A DNA stretch of 21,871 nt from the NCBI GenBank assembly GCA_023415275.1, contig JAEZLJ010000073.1:1-21871 (forward strand), in the 5' to 3' direction. Of this stretch, positions 13,138-21,633 are shown one piece after another. Position numbers and translations under genes: made by a program. Source of the stretch: Bacteroidota bacterium. GTDB lineage: Bacteria; Bacteroidota; Bacteroidia; Chitinophagales; Chitinophagaceae. The notes beneath the pieces were generated by a model that saw only the letters and a list, made by a program, of their open reading frames with translations, was not told where the DNA came from and did not search any database. The first letter of the stretch is position 1; each line of letters starts with the position of its first letter.

Positions 13138-14631
13138 ATGACAGATTCCTCAGAGGTAGATATATGCCTCATCGGTGCAGGCATCATGAGTGCGACCTTA
13201 GGTATTTTATTAAAAGAATTAGAGCCATCCTGGTCTGTAGAAATTATTGAGCGCCTGGATATGGCGGCTGCTGAAAGCTCGGATGCCTGGAATAATGCCG
13301 GCACAGGTCACTCTGCCTTTTGCGAATTGAACTATACTCCACAGCAAGCGGACGGCTCCATCGATATTTCAAAGGCCATAAAAATTGCTTCATCCTTTGA
13401 AGTATCCAAACAGTTCTGGTCTTACCTGGTAGAGAACAGGCTGGTGGAAGAACAAAGCTTTATTCATTCTATTCCCCATATGAGCTTTGTATGGGGTGAT
13501 GAAAATGTTTCTTTTCTGCGCAAACGTTATGAAGCATTGCAAACCTGCCACCTCTTCAAACAGATGCAATATTCTGAAGATCCTTCACAAATAGCCAGGT
13601 GGGCACCATTGGTAATGGAAGGAAGAGAAGAGGCTGCGCTGGTAGCAGCCACGAAAATGGAACTGGGTACGGATGTGAACTTTGGTGCACTGACCCGGTG
13701 CATGTTTGAGAACCTGAAAAAGAGAGCGGGTGTTTGGATGCATTTTAACCAGGAGGTGTATGACATAGACAGAAAGGAAGATGGTTGGGTGATCCAGGTG
13801 AAAAATGAACAAACAGGAAAAAAGCGAAACGTCCATGCAAGGTTTGTTTTCATTGGTGCCGGTGGAGGGTCTTTACCCTTGTTATTAAAATCGGGCATTC
13901 CTGAGGGTAAAGGGTTTGGCGGATTTCCTGTAAGCGGGCAATGGTTGCGCTGCACCAATGAATCCATCATTGCCCGGCATAAGGCCAAGGTATATGGTAA
14001 GGCAGCAGTGGGCTCACCACCCATGTCGGTGCCTCATTTAGATAGCAGGTGGATAAAAGGAAAAAAGGAATTGCTTTTTGGGCCTTATGCGGGCTTTACT
14101 ACAAAGTTCTTGAAGCATGGCTCTGTACTGGACCTGCTGAGATCTGTCAAGCTCAGTAATCTCCGGCCTATGATCTCTGCCGGTGTACATAATCTTCCCC
14201 TGACAAAATATTTAATAGAGCAGGTAAGCTTGTCGGCAGAAGACCGGCTGGAAGCTTTAAAGGAATATTATCCCGAAGCCAGGATGGAAGACTGGGAACT
14301 GGCCATTGCTGGTTACAGGGTGCAGGTGATCAAAAAGGATGAAGAGGAAGGTGGCGTGCTTGAATTTGGAACTGAGGTGGTAAGTGCGGCAGACGGCAGC
14401 ATGGCTGCCTTGCTGGGCGCTTCCCCTGGTGCCTCAACTGCAGTATCCATTATGCTGGACCTGTTGAAGCAATGTTTTCCTGAGCAAATGGAGCAAGTGC
14501 AATGGAAGGAAAAGATCAGGCAAATGATCCCTTCCTATGGCAGATCGTTGGAGCATGATGAGCAATTAAGCAACGAGATCAGGGCTTATACGAGCAGGGT
14601 GTTGGGATTAAATTTTCCTGTGGCAGTATGA
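13138..14631 (+). CDS. mqo: Malate:quinone oxidoreductase
   Basis: This 497-residue FAD-dependent, membrane-associated dehydrogenase oxidises malate to oxaloacetate and passes electrons to quinone, bypassing NAD-linked malate dehydrogenase in the TCA cycle. Evidence: Rossmann-type FAD motif DICLIGAGIMSATLG (about 8-22), family signature WNNAGTGHSAFCELNYTP (about 51-68), ATKMELGTDVNFGALTR, VFIGAGGGSLPLL, GFGGFPVSGQWL, and the C-terminal LLGASPGASTAVSIMLDLL. Length is normal for the family. The ATG at 13138 sits 12 residues before the FAD motif, as expected. It is preceded by a terminator and followed 52 bases later by the phosphodiesterase gene on the same strand, possibly co-transcribed. Confidence 0.96.
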   Translation: MTDSSEVDICLIGAGIMSATLGILLKELEPSWSVEIIERLDMAAAESSDAWNNAGTGHSAFCELNYTPQQADGSIDISKAIKIASSFEVSKQFWSYLVENRLVEEQSFIHSIPHMSFVWGDENVSFLRKRYEALQTCHLFKQMQYSEDPSQIARWAPLVMEGREEAALVAATKMELGTDVNFGALTRCMFENLKKRAGVWMHFNQEVYDIDRKEDGWVIQVKNEQTGKKRNVHARFVFIGAGGGSLPLLLKSGIPEGKGFGGFPVSGQWLRCTNESIIARHKAKVYGKAAVGSPPMSVPHLDSRWIKGKKELLFGPYAGFTTKFLKHGSVLDLLRSVKLSNLRPMISAGVHNLPLTKYLIEQVSLSAEDRLEALKEYYPEARMEDWELAIAGYRVQVIKKDEEEGGVLEFGTEVVSAADGSMAALLGASPGASTAVSIMLDLLKQCFPEQMEQVQWKEKIRQMIPSYGRSLEHDEQLSNEIRAYTSRVLGLNFPVAV

Positions 14632-14683
14632 TCCGTTTATAGTCATGGTAAATTATAACTGGCAGTATTAAAATTCTAAAATT

Positions 14684-15952
14684 ATGTTTCCGGTAGTAGT
14701 CATTATCGCGGGGTTTATTTTGTATGTAACGTATAAGACCAGGAAGACTCCTGTTCCTCGTACACCATGGCCACGATTCCAGCAAAAAGGGACGGTGCCC
14801 CTCGACAATGTTACCTGTAATGACCTGCAAGGTGTGTATTCAATATCGGAAGGCAAAGAGATATTTGGAAATAGCATTATACTGAAATGGACATATACCA
14901 TCGAAGATCATGGGACCGTTAACCATCTTTCTTTTTTTGGTGGCAAAGAGGGTGCTTTCATGATTTGCGAGGGCAGAAGAGATGGGAATGATATATTGTT
15001 GAAAGGGTCCTGGCGGCAACTGACTGGTTCATCAACAGGCACAGTGCAACTGGTGATCAGGAACGGGGCTTTGCAGCCGGTTGGCAGGAAGGAGGGCCTG
15101 GTGATCTGTGGTTATTATGGAAACAATGAAGAAACGCCAGGCGAACCTATAAAATTTAGCTATCAGCAAGCGATACCCGCTAAGAGTCCCCTGGATATTT
15201 TAGCGCATAGGGGAGGTGCCCGTAATGTGGATTTTCTGCCTACTTCAGAGAACTCTATAGAAATGATGAAAACAGCTGCCAGGCTGGGTGCCAATGGGGT
15301 GGAAATTGATGTGCGGTTGACCAAGGATGGTGTGCCTGTGATCATTCATGATAGCTTTCTTTCCATACATACCATTGATGGAGCATTATACGATGGATTG
15401 GTAGGAAATAAGACGCTGGCTGAACTGAAAGCAAAAGAGCTTAGAAAGGGCGGACACATTCCTACACTGGAGGAAGCCTTACATGCCATTCTTTACCAGA
15501 CACCACTTGAGATAGTATGGCTGGATATCAAAAAAGAGTGCGACCTAAAGGATATCCGCAGGTTGCAGATTGAATATATGGGTAAGGCAAAAGAAACAGG
15601 CAGGGACTTGAAAATATACCTGGGCATACCCGACAAAAAGATCCTGGGATGCTTTCAATCACTGGATGATCATCAGCAAATACTTTCTCTTACGGAGTTG
15701 GATCCGGAGGTAGCTGAAGAGATCAATGCCAATGTGTGGGCCCCACAATATACAGGTGGTTTCCAGGCAGAAGATGTACAACGTATGCAAGTACAGGGAC
15801 GAAAAGTATTTGTATGGTCTCTCGACGATCCTGCCATGATAGAGTTGTATGTAAGAGAAGGCGGTTTCAATGGCATTGTTACCAATGCACCGCCTGTTGC
15901 CTTTCACACTTATTATATGCCTAAAGATAAAAATATACCTGCTGAAGGGTAG
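14684..15952 (+). CDS. Glycerophosphodiester phosphodiesterase family protein with N-terminal extension
   Basis: The product has 422 residues. Residues 1-17 are a hydrophobic signal anchor (FPVVVIIAGFILYVTY). Residues about 40-160 form a beta-rich region of unknown type, with GVYSISEGKEIFGNSIILKWTY, GKEGAFMICEGRRDG and VQLVIRNGALQPVGRKEG. Residues about 171-412 are the GDPD TIM-barrel: catalytic His-Arg at HRGG (175-176), SEN with Glu 189, EIDV with metal ligands Glu 207 and Asp 209, HDS with His 222, and later PTLEEAL, FVWSLDD and GIVTNAP. All the key residues are present, so it should hydrolyse glycerophosphodiesters or a related substrate outside the cytoplasm. The extension is the unusual part; it may bind substrate or surface glycan. 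Confidence 0.88.
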   Translation: MFPVVVIIAGFILYVTYKTRKTPVPRTPWPRFQQKGTVPLDNVTCNDLQGVYSISEGKEIFGNSIILKWTYTIEDHGTVNHLSFFGGKEGAFMICEGRRDGNDILLKGSWRQLTGSSTGTVQLVIRNGALQPVGRKEGLVICGYYGNNEETPGEPIKFSYQQAIPAKSPLDILAHRGGARNVDFLPTSENSIEMMKTAARLGANGVEIDVRLTKDGVPVIIHDSFLSIHTIDGALYDGLVGNKTLAELKAKELRKGGHIPTLEEALHAILYQTPLEIVWLDIKKECDLKDIRRLQIEYMGKAKETGRDLKIYLGIPDKKILGCFQSLDDHQQILSLTELDPEVAEEINANVWAPQYTGGFQAEDVQRMQVQGRKVFVWSLDDPAMIELYVREGGFNGIVTNAPPVAFHTYYMPKDKNIPAEG

Positions 15953-15959
15953 GAGGGCA

Positions 15960-16121
15960 TTAAGCTGCCGGGTACAATTTAGTAAAGTCGAATGATCGGG
16001 TTGTTTCTTTTTCCCAGGCTTGTACAGATGGCTGGCCGGGTTTCACTGAACGCACTAATTCTGCACCCCTGTGTACGATTTTTCTTCTTCTCTTTTCTGT
16101 GGTTTCTTTACGCATTTCCAT
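15960..16121 (-). CDS. Possible small basic protein (53 residues)
   Basis: This short frame opens at MEMRKETTEKRRRKIVHRGAELV, with a basic N-terminus, and continues VKPGQPSVQAWEKETTRSFDFTKLYPAA. The frame is open to 16244, but that part reads as non-coding. It sits 7 bases from the phosphodiesterase stop, tail to tail, with no sign of a terminator between. No family is recognised. The lack of stop codons over this length is weak support. Confidence 0.3.
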   Translation of the reverse strand: MEMRKETTEKRRRKIVHRGAELVRSVKPGQPSVQAWEKETTRSFDFTKLYPAA

Positions 16122-16329
16122 GATCACATATTTATAAATAACACTTTGAAAACTGTGCCAAAATTGATTTGGGGTGGGATTGTGTTTTAAAATTTGTGTA
16201 ACTACGTAGATAAATGTGTGGCTGTTTAAATAGTTCAAAAGCAATGTAGAAAAGTATATGGTGGAAAATAAACCATTATTGAATCAATTATGAATTTGAT
16301 CATGGCCTTCTGTAAAAGCGTTTACCTGG

Positions 16330-16821
16330 CTACGTTAGTTCATGTATCCTCCGGTTCCACAAATAGTCTACTTTATTAAGTTTCAACAGCAGGTAAAAAG
16401 CCAAAGCGGTGATAATGGGAAAGGGGAATCCTGAACCTACTCCTAATGGGATAATAGCTGTCAAAAACACAATACCCCCTATGGCTCCCCACCTGAATAT
16501 CCATCCTTTGAGTAACATAGCTACGCCTATTATTAATTGTCCTGTGGCAATGGCAGCAATCATGAAAGCGCCATGCCTGCTAAACCATCCTTGAATAAAC
16601 TCTTTATAAAACCCAATAAATGCGAGGTCGGCAAAGTTTACATATTCCTGGGGTGAAACTATAGCCATCTTCCAGTTTGTATAGGCAGCCCATGTAAATA
16701 ATATAAATAATAATAGGCGTGCGATGGAAGGTCGCTTCCAGGCAAAAAACAAAATGATCAATGCTATGATTTTGGAAATGATCAATGCCAATACATAATC
16801 CGGGTTATTCCATCCGTTCAT
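16330..16821 (-). CDS. Small DoxX-like integral membrane protein
   Basis: The product has 163 residues with hydrophobic segments at about 10-26, 34-48, 85-104, 110-127 and 133-147, ending in a basic cytosolic tail KLNKVDYLWNRR. The polytopic small-protein layout and GWFSRHGAFMIAAIATGQLIIGVAMLL resemble the DoxX-like superfamily, whose members include quinol oxidase subunits and many uncharacterised proteins. The match is by overall look and not by a firm motif. The start at 16821 is the only good one. The gene stands alone, divergent from the phosphodiesterase and upstream of no obvious partner. Confidence 0.7.
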   Translation of the reverse strand: MNGWNNPDYVLALIISKIIALIILFFAWKRPSIARLLLFILFTWAAYTNWKMAIVSPQEYVNFADLAFIGFYKEFIQGWFSRHGAFMIAAIATGQLIIGVAMLLKGWIFRWGAIGGIVFLTAIIPLGVGSGFPFPIITALAFYLLLKLNKVDYLWNRRIHELT

Positions 16822-16919
16822 AACTGTTTATTTAGATACACAAGGTCTGTGCTGAACAGTTAACAGGCAATGAGGGTGATCAGATATGTGAATGTCCTGT
16901 ATCAGCATGAAAGGAATAA

Positions 16920-16947
16920 AAAAGCGCTTCCAGTCGAAAGCGCTTTT
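16920..16947 (-). terminator. Terminator of the haloperoxidase-like gene
   Basis: AAAAGCGCT (16920-16928) pairs perfectly with AGCGCTTTT (16939-16947) over a ten-base loop. The minus-strand transcript would end in a U-rich run (TTTATTCC). It lies 21 bases past the stop codon of the gene at 16968. Confidence 0.8.
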
Positions 16948-16967
16948 GGTGATTTTAAGTCTATACG

Positions 16968-18344
16968 TTATTGAGTCAGCTTGAGCTCGCCAAAGCTATG
17001 TCCTACTTTTCTTCCTTCCGAAAGCCCGGTTATTATAGAAGGCATGTAATGAATGCCACCATAGCGGCGTGAATTGCCACTTTCATCGGAAACTGAATTC
17101 AAGGTGGCAAAATGCCTGGGTGCAAACCCCCTGAAGTCATAGGTATGGTCCATAACGGAAACGTTTGTTCCCAATACATCAGTCAATGCCTGCATGGCCG
17201 ACCCGGTTACATAAGCATGTGCTGCAGGGAACTCCGGATGAGGTGGCGTGGGTATCAAGGGCAGCCAATTAGGATCTATGACTTTCCGGATGTAGGTAAC
17301 AGGTCTCACCTGGTAGTATTCATATTTTGACCTGAAAACTGTTAGTTGAGATTCACGCATAGCGAGTGCAGATTTTACAATGGCTTGTGCGGCCAGCGAC
17401 AAACTAGCACCGTTTTGCTCCAGTGCCTGCAATACTACATTCATTATATGACCCTGGGGTGTATATCCTATAAAGGCACCCAGGTCATTCCAATAGAGTG
17501 CCATATTCCTCTGGTCTGTAGTCATGGTTTTAGAAACATCATAGACATCTTTGACCATATTGTAGAAGTCTGAATTGACCACTTCAGAATAAGGGTATGG
17601 AGGGGCAGGAGAAACGCCGCTTCCATGAATGGCCAGGAAAGGTCTTGCGGCTCCTAACAGGGGATTCACTCCTGCAGCAAAGGCAGGTGGAGTGGGTTGC
17701 CAAACTCCAAATCCGGTACGATATACATACCCTGCGTTTCCCACATTAAAATTGTCAGTAATTGCCCAGTTATGTATGGCTGTAGCCAATTGTCGCCCAA
17801 AGGTCTGGGACCTTTCAAAGCTTGCCGAGCCTTGTTGCGGTGACAGCTTTTGATTGTATGCATTTTCAAGTGAATCAATGCTTGCCAGGTTTTGTGTAGT
17901 TAACCCGGGATATAGTGATTTTGTAAGGCTTGCCATCACTGCGTTAGCTGCTACACTCCATGAATATCCCATATTGTTTTCTTTCTCTGGCATGGCAGGC
18001 ATACCGTTTAGTAATGTGGAAAGACTAATGGAGTTTTTAATGCCGTACCTGACAGATTCATAAAGGCCTATGCCTATGTAGGCGAAGTTGTTTGAATTGA
18101 TGGCCCCATTGGTGGTAGGAACTGAATTGAGGATGATCCGCAACTGCAATTTGTACCAGTCAAGTGCTACGGCTGCAGATTCAGACTCAGCCTTGTTGTT
18201 GGTTTTTTCCATTGACCTGGCTAGCGTGGTGTCCTGGGATTGCTGATCGGGAAGATCTTTACGGCAACTGTAAATAAGTAGCAAAGAAAAAATTGCCAGT
18301 ATCCAGGATGATCTTCCATGGATGGTCAAGAATTGCCTTTTCAT
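16968..18344 (-). CDS. Vanadium-haloperoxidase-like (PAP2 superfamily) lipoprotein
   Basis: The product has 458 residues. The signal (WILAIFSLLLIYSC) has its lipobox Cys at residue 27, so the protein is lipid-anchored outside the cytoplasm. The C-terminal third carries the vanadate/phosphate-binding set: Lys 340 and Arg 347 in KYEYYQVRP, His 376 in PEFPAAH, and Arg 426 and His 432 in SRRYGGIH. The spacings K-to-R of 7 and R-to-H of 6 equal those in vanadium chloroperoxidase. The usual Ser-Gly before the first His is replaced by Ala-Ala. Related bacterial lipoproteins are annotated as vanadium-dependent haloperoxidases or PAP2 phosphatases, and the true reaction is unknown. The gene stands alone. 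Confidence 0.85.
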   Translation of the reverse strand: MKRQFLTIHGRSSWILAIFSLLLIYSCRKDLPDQQSQDTTLARSMEKTNNKAESESAAVALDWYKLQLRIILNSVPTTNGAINSNNFAYIGIGLYESVRYGIKNSISLSTLLNGMPAMPEKENNMGYSWSVAANAVMASLTKSLYPGLTTQNLASIDSLENAYNQKLSPQQGSASFERSQTFGRQLATAIHNWAITDNFNVGNAGYVYRTGFGVWQPTPPAFAAGVNPLLGAARPFLAIHGSGVSPAPPYPYSEVVNSDFYNMVKDVYDVSKTMTTDQRNMALYWNDLGAFIGYTPQGHIMNVVLQALEQNGASLSLAAQAIVKSALAMRESQLTVFRSKYEYYQVRPVTYIRKVIDPNWLPLIPTPPHPEFPAAHAYVTGSAMQALTDVLGTNVSVMDHTYDFRGFAPRHFATLNSVSDESGNSRRYGGIHYMPSIITGLSEGRKVGHSFGELKLTQ

Positions 18345-18788
18345 TTAGATTAGTTTTTGGTGATAAAAAATTGTTGAACCACTTGTAGGGTAATATGCCG
18401 GCTTTAAATAGAGCGGGATAAGTAGTTGATAACAAATTGATACGTAGCAGTCTTCAAGGCAAGGAAACTAGTAGAAGAAAAATGGAAAGGTTTAATAAGG
18501 AATAAAGGTCAATGTAGAAAGGTTAGTCCTGGAGGATGTTGGATTCTTTGATTGTTTACCAATTAATTGATTCTTAATTAAAGCTACAATTGTTACTGAA
18601 CATACAAAAAATAGCAACTGGTTTTTTGTTGTAAATAAGATCATTTTATTAAAGCCGACCTTGCTTAACTGCTTAATTTTTGGAATTTTCTATTGATCAA
18701 GCTCATGCATTTGATCACTTCTGGCAAAGTGTTTGGTTATATGCTCGATGATAGGAAATATTTGAACGTTAACTTAAAATACAATTGT
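18345..18788. other. Divergent intergenic region, no gene seen
   Basis: These 444 bases separate two divergent lipoprotein genes and must hold both promoters. The DNA is AT-rich. It contains TTAATT/AATTAA arms near 18563-18582, and TTAATTTTTGG about 115 bases before the next start is a possible but imperfect -7 box. An in-frame ATG at 18693 would extend the downstream gene, but it precedes a better start with a signal peptide. I see no RNA gene or repeat. Confidence 0.5.
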
Positions 18789-19301
18789 ATGAAATTGAAA
18801 GTCCTGAGCCTTGTATTGGCAACTGTATTATTTTTCTCTTGTGGAACTACTTACAACAGCACCACATCAAATGCCGCCTATGGCCTTCCATCTAATATCA
18901 GAACAGGTTTTATAGCTAAATACCCGGATGCAACTAATGTTACCTACACCCAGTATGATGCGAATACTGCTCCAATAGATTGGGAGTTGAATGGATGGTC
19001 TCCTTTGGCCAGTACTGACTACACAGTGAGCTTTGATATGGGTGGACGGAAGTACAATGCATGGTATACTGCAGATGGCGCATGGGTAGGAACTACTTAT
19101 GCTGTAACCGATTACACTACATTGCCGTATGCAGTCAACACTATGTTGAAAGACAAGTATAAAGACTACACTATCGAATCTGCACAAAGAGAATCTTGGA
19201 AGGACCAGTCAGCTTATGAACTGAACCTGGCCAATGGTGATACTAAGTTGAAAGTATTAGTGGATGCAAATGGTAATGTGATCAAGGAAAAAACTAAATA
19301 A
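18789..19301 (+). CDS. PepSY-like (DUF2874) lipoprotein
   Basis: The product has 170 residues from ATG 18789. The signal MKLKVLSLVLATVLFFSC ends in a lipobox Cys at residue 18. Two tandem modules follow. The first (about 38-100) has FIAKYPDATNVTY, WELNGWS, YTVSFDMGGRKYNAWYTADGAWVGT. The second (about 105-168) has AVNTMLKDKYKDYTIESAQR, AYELNLANGDTKLKVLVDANGNVIKE. This two-module pattern is typical of PepSY-like periplasmic proteins (DUF2874) of Bacteroidota, of unknown function and sometimes called beta-lactamase-inhibitor-like. I chose this start rather than 18693 because the upstream 32 residues would precede the signal peptide. It is followed by a hairpin terminator. Confidence 0.88.
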   Translation: MKLKVLSLVLATVLFFSCGTTYNSTTSNAAYGLPSNIRTGFIAKYPDATNVTYTQYDANTAPIDWELNGWSPLASTDYTVSFDMGGRKYNAWYTADGAWVGTTYAVTDYTTLPYAVNTMLKDKYKDYTIESAQRESWKDQSAYELNLANGDTKLKVLVDANGNVIKEKTK

Positions 19302-19329
19302 TTACAGGCAGTGATCATTGGATGGTAAT

Positions 19330-19361
19330 AAAAGGGCTCATGTTCAGTCATGGGCTCTTTT
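19330..19361. terminator. Bidirectional terminator
   Basis: AAAAGGGCTCATG pairs with CATGGGCTCTTTT over the loop TTCAGT: 13 pairs including two G-U, with A-run and T-run on the outer ends. It can end both the PepSY-like gene and the convergent FabH-like gene. Confidence 0.85.
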
Positions 19362-19384
19362 AGTTATTGATCAAATCAGATAAT

Positions 19385-20437
19385 TTACCATTTTAAGAGG
19401 GCGCTGGCCCAGGTAAAGCCACTGCCAAAAGCAGCCAGGCATAGCAAGTCGCCTTTTTTTATTTTTCCTTCCTGCCAGGCTTCGCATAAAGCAATGGGAA
19501 TGGAAGCGGCCGTAGTGTTTCCATAGCGTTGAATATTATTGTACACCTGTTGATCTGTAAGTCCCAGTTTTTGTTGTACGAATTGGCTAATACGTAAATT
19601 GGCTTGGTGAGGGATCAACAGGGAAAGATCTTTAGGCTGGTATCCATTTTTTTGCAGTGCTTCCATGATCACTTCGGGAAACTTTACCACAGCTTTTTTA
19701 AATACAGTTTGTCCGTCCATGTTAGGAAACAACTGGGCTTTGTCAATCATGGCATGGCTCATGAACATTTCTGCAGCTTCGGCCCTGTCATACTCTGCCA
19801 GGCCTTCCTTCCAATGGTTGGCATGTGTGCCGGGGTTATACATGGCCAGTACTTCAGCCTCTGAACCATCACTATGTAAATGGGTACTTAAGATGCCACG
19901 GTCCTCATTAGTTGGCTGTAATACCACGGCGCCTGCTCCATCTCCAAAGATCACTGATACATTTCTGCCCCGGGTGGTCAGGTCAAGACCAAATGAATGT
20001 TTCTCACTGCCCACTACTAGTATATTCTTATACATGCCTGACCGTATGAATTGGTCGGCAACGCTTAGTGCATAGATAAAGCCGCTGCATTGGTTGCGCA
20101 CATCAAGTGCACCCACTTCTTTCATTTGTAATGCCCTCTGGAGTAAAACTCCACATCCGGGGAAATAGTAATCTGGAGACAGGGTGGCAAAAACAATGAA
20201 ATCAATCTCACTGGCTGTAACGCCAGCTCTTTCCATGGCCATCTTAGCTGCCTCTACACCCATGGTGGTAGTAGTTTCTTCAGTGCGGTGGGCAAACCTT
20301 CTTTCCTTGATGCCTGTACGTTCCTGTATCCAGGCGTCGCTGGTTTCCATATATTTCGTGAGGTCTTCATTAGTGATCACATTGGCGGGTACATACATTC
20401 CTACCCCGGCTATAACAGATCTTGGCATGGCAATCAT
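19385..20437 (-). CDS. FabH-like 3-oxoacyl-ACP synthase III family protein
   Basis: This 350-residue thiolase-fold condensing enzyme would condense an acyl-CoA starter with malonyl-ACP to begin fatty-acid (or related) synthesis. The catalytic triad is visible: Cys at about 117 in NQCSGF, His in PHQAN and Asn in GNTTAAS. N-terminal ETSDAWIQERTGIKERR, YYFPGCGVLLQ, VFGDGAGAVVL and the C-terminal FGSGFTWAS are standard for KAS III. The start at 20437 (MIAMPRSVIAGVGMYVP) is preferred; another at 20428 is possible. The open frame to 20557 has no similarity and overlaps the next gene's end. An ordinary FabH or a second paralogue used for another acyl starter cannot be told apart here. It is 86 bases from the exchanger gene upstream, perhaps co-transcribed. 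Confidence 0.92.
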   Translation of the reverse strand: MIAMPRSVIAGVGMYVPANVITNEDLTKYMETSDAWIQERTGIKERRFAHRTEETTTTMGVEAAKMAMERAGVTASEIDFIVFATLSPDYYFPGCGVLLQRALQMKEVGALDVRNQCSGFIYALSVADQFIRSGMYKNILVVGSEKHSFGLDLTTRGRNVSVIFGDGAGAVVLQPTNEDRGILSTHLHSDGSEAEVLAMYNPGTHANHWKEGLAEYDRAEAAEMFMSHAMIDKAQLFPNMDGQTVFKKAVVKFPEVIMEALQKNGYQPKDLSLLIPHQANLRISQFVQQKLGLTDQQVYNNIQRYGNTTAASIPIALCEAWQEGKIKKGDLLCLAAFGSGFTWASALLKW

Positions 20438-20523
20438 TTTTTTAAAAATACTGTAATGAGCTTGATTAATGAACTTAGAGCAACGGCGTGGTGAATTATA
20501 GTAATGATCATCGGGAAGTCGCA

Positions 20524-21579
20524 TCATCCCCACCAGAATGCTGCAGCTATCAGGCAATATAGACCAACCAGGGCAAGTCCTTCCATCCAGATGGACTCTC
20601 CATCAAATACTATAAAGGCGCTGACTATTACCGCCAACGCTAATACGGCCAGTAACATGGGCGTGAGCACAAAGGAAAGAATGGCACCTCCCAGTACAAA
20701 TGATAATAAGACAAGAAGGGGAAATAAGCCCAGGGCAATTTGCAGAGAGCTGGTCAAAATAACGCTGACAGCATAATCGGCCTGGTTCCGGATAGCTAAT
20801 TGTATGCCCACCAGATTCTCCACCGCATTACCGGCTATGGCCACGATGACCAGGCCGGCAAAGGTCTCATTGATGCCCACCGAGTTCATGGCAGGTTGCA
20901 GGGCTTCTACAAACCAGTCAGACACAAAAGCTGCCCCCACACCGGCAATAGCCAAAAGGGTCAGTGTTAAGGCCAATGGCCAGGCAGGTGTGCCATTATG
21001 TTCATGTGCTGCTACTACTGCCTTGTCCTGCTTAAGGAAAAAGTAGGTGCTGGCTCCAAACAATATCAATAGGATAATAGCAACGAATATATCCAGGGCA
21101 TTGAGATGCGTTTCGGCTTTCGTATGCATCATATGAGTAAGCGTGGGAATAGCCAATGCACCAAATGCGAGGATCATTAAGGTGGCGATCATCTTGGGTG
21201 GGCCGGATTTGAAACGCTGTGTACCGTTTTTTAAGCCACCGAAAAACAGGGCCAGTCCAAATACCAGTAACGAGTTGCCCAGTATAGAGCCAATGAGCGC
21301 AGCCTGTACCACCTTTGATAGTCCTGCCTTTAAAGCAAAGATGCATACAAACAGTTCAGGTAGGTTTCCAAGTGCAGATTGCAGGATGCCGGTAGCGCCA
21401 GGGCCCATGCGTTTCCCCAATTGTTCAGTGGCATCGCCCACAATCATAGCGAGTAATGATAATGCTGCTGCAGCAACAACAAAAGCTATTAATGGGTTGA
21501 CCTTAGTGTAATGAAAGACAGCAGACAGGATGGTGGCAACTAGAGCTGCCAGTATGATGATTTTCTCTTTTCTCTCCAT
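20524..21579 (-). CDS. Calcium/proton (cation) exchanger, CaCA superfamily
   Basis: This 351-residue polytopic inner-membrane antiporter is of the Cax type. About eleven hydrophobic helices are visible. The two inverted alpha-repeats are intact: GNLPELFVCIFALKAG with acidic Glu 75 and GSILGN (about 71-102), and AGNAVENLVGIQLAIRNQ with Glu 254 and LTSSLQ (about 249-281). These Glu residues bind and exchange Ca2+ for H+. A short His/Glu-rich cytosolic loop (AAHEHNGTPAW, about 190-200) lies between the halves, as is usual in Cax proteins. The ATG at 21579 (MERKEKIIILAAL) fits. The FabH-like gene follows on the same strand, with no functional tie obvious. Confidence 0.92.
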   Translation of the reverse strand: MERKEKIIILAALVATILSAVFHYTKVNPLIAFVVAAAALSLLAMIVGDATEQLGKRMGPGATGILQSALGNLPELFVCIFALKAGLSKVVQAALIGSILGNSLLVFGLALFFGGLKNGTQRFKSGPPKMIATLMILAFGALAIPTLTHMMHTKAETHLNALDIFVAIILLILFGASTYFFLKQDKAVVAAHEHNGTPAWPLALTLTLLAIAGVGAAFVSDWFVEALQPAMNSVGINETFAGLVIVAIAGNAVENLVGIQLAIRNQADYAVSVILTSSLQIALGLFPLLVLLSFVLGGAILSFVLTPMLLAVLALAVIVSAFIVFDGESIWMEGLALVGLYCLIAAAFWWG

Positions 21580-21633
21580 GGGTCAAGGGCCTGTTTCTGC
21601 ATATTTATATAAATTATCAAGCCATAGGGTTTA

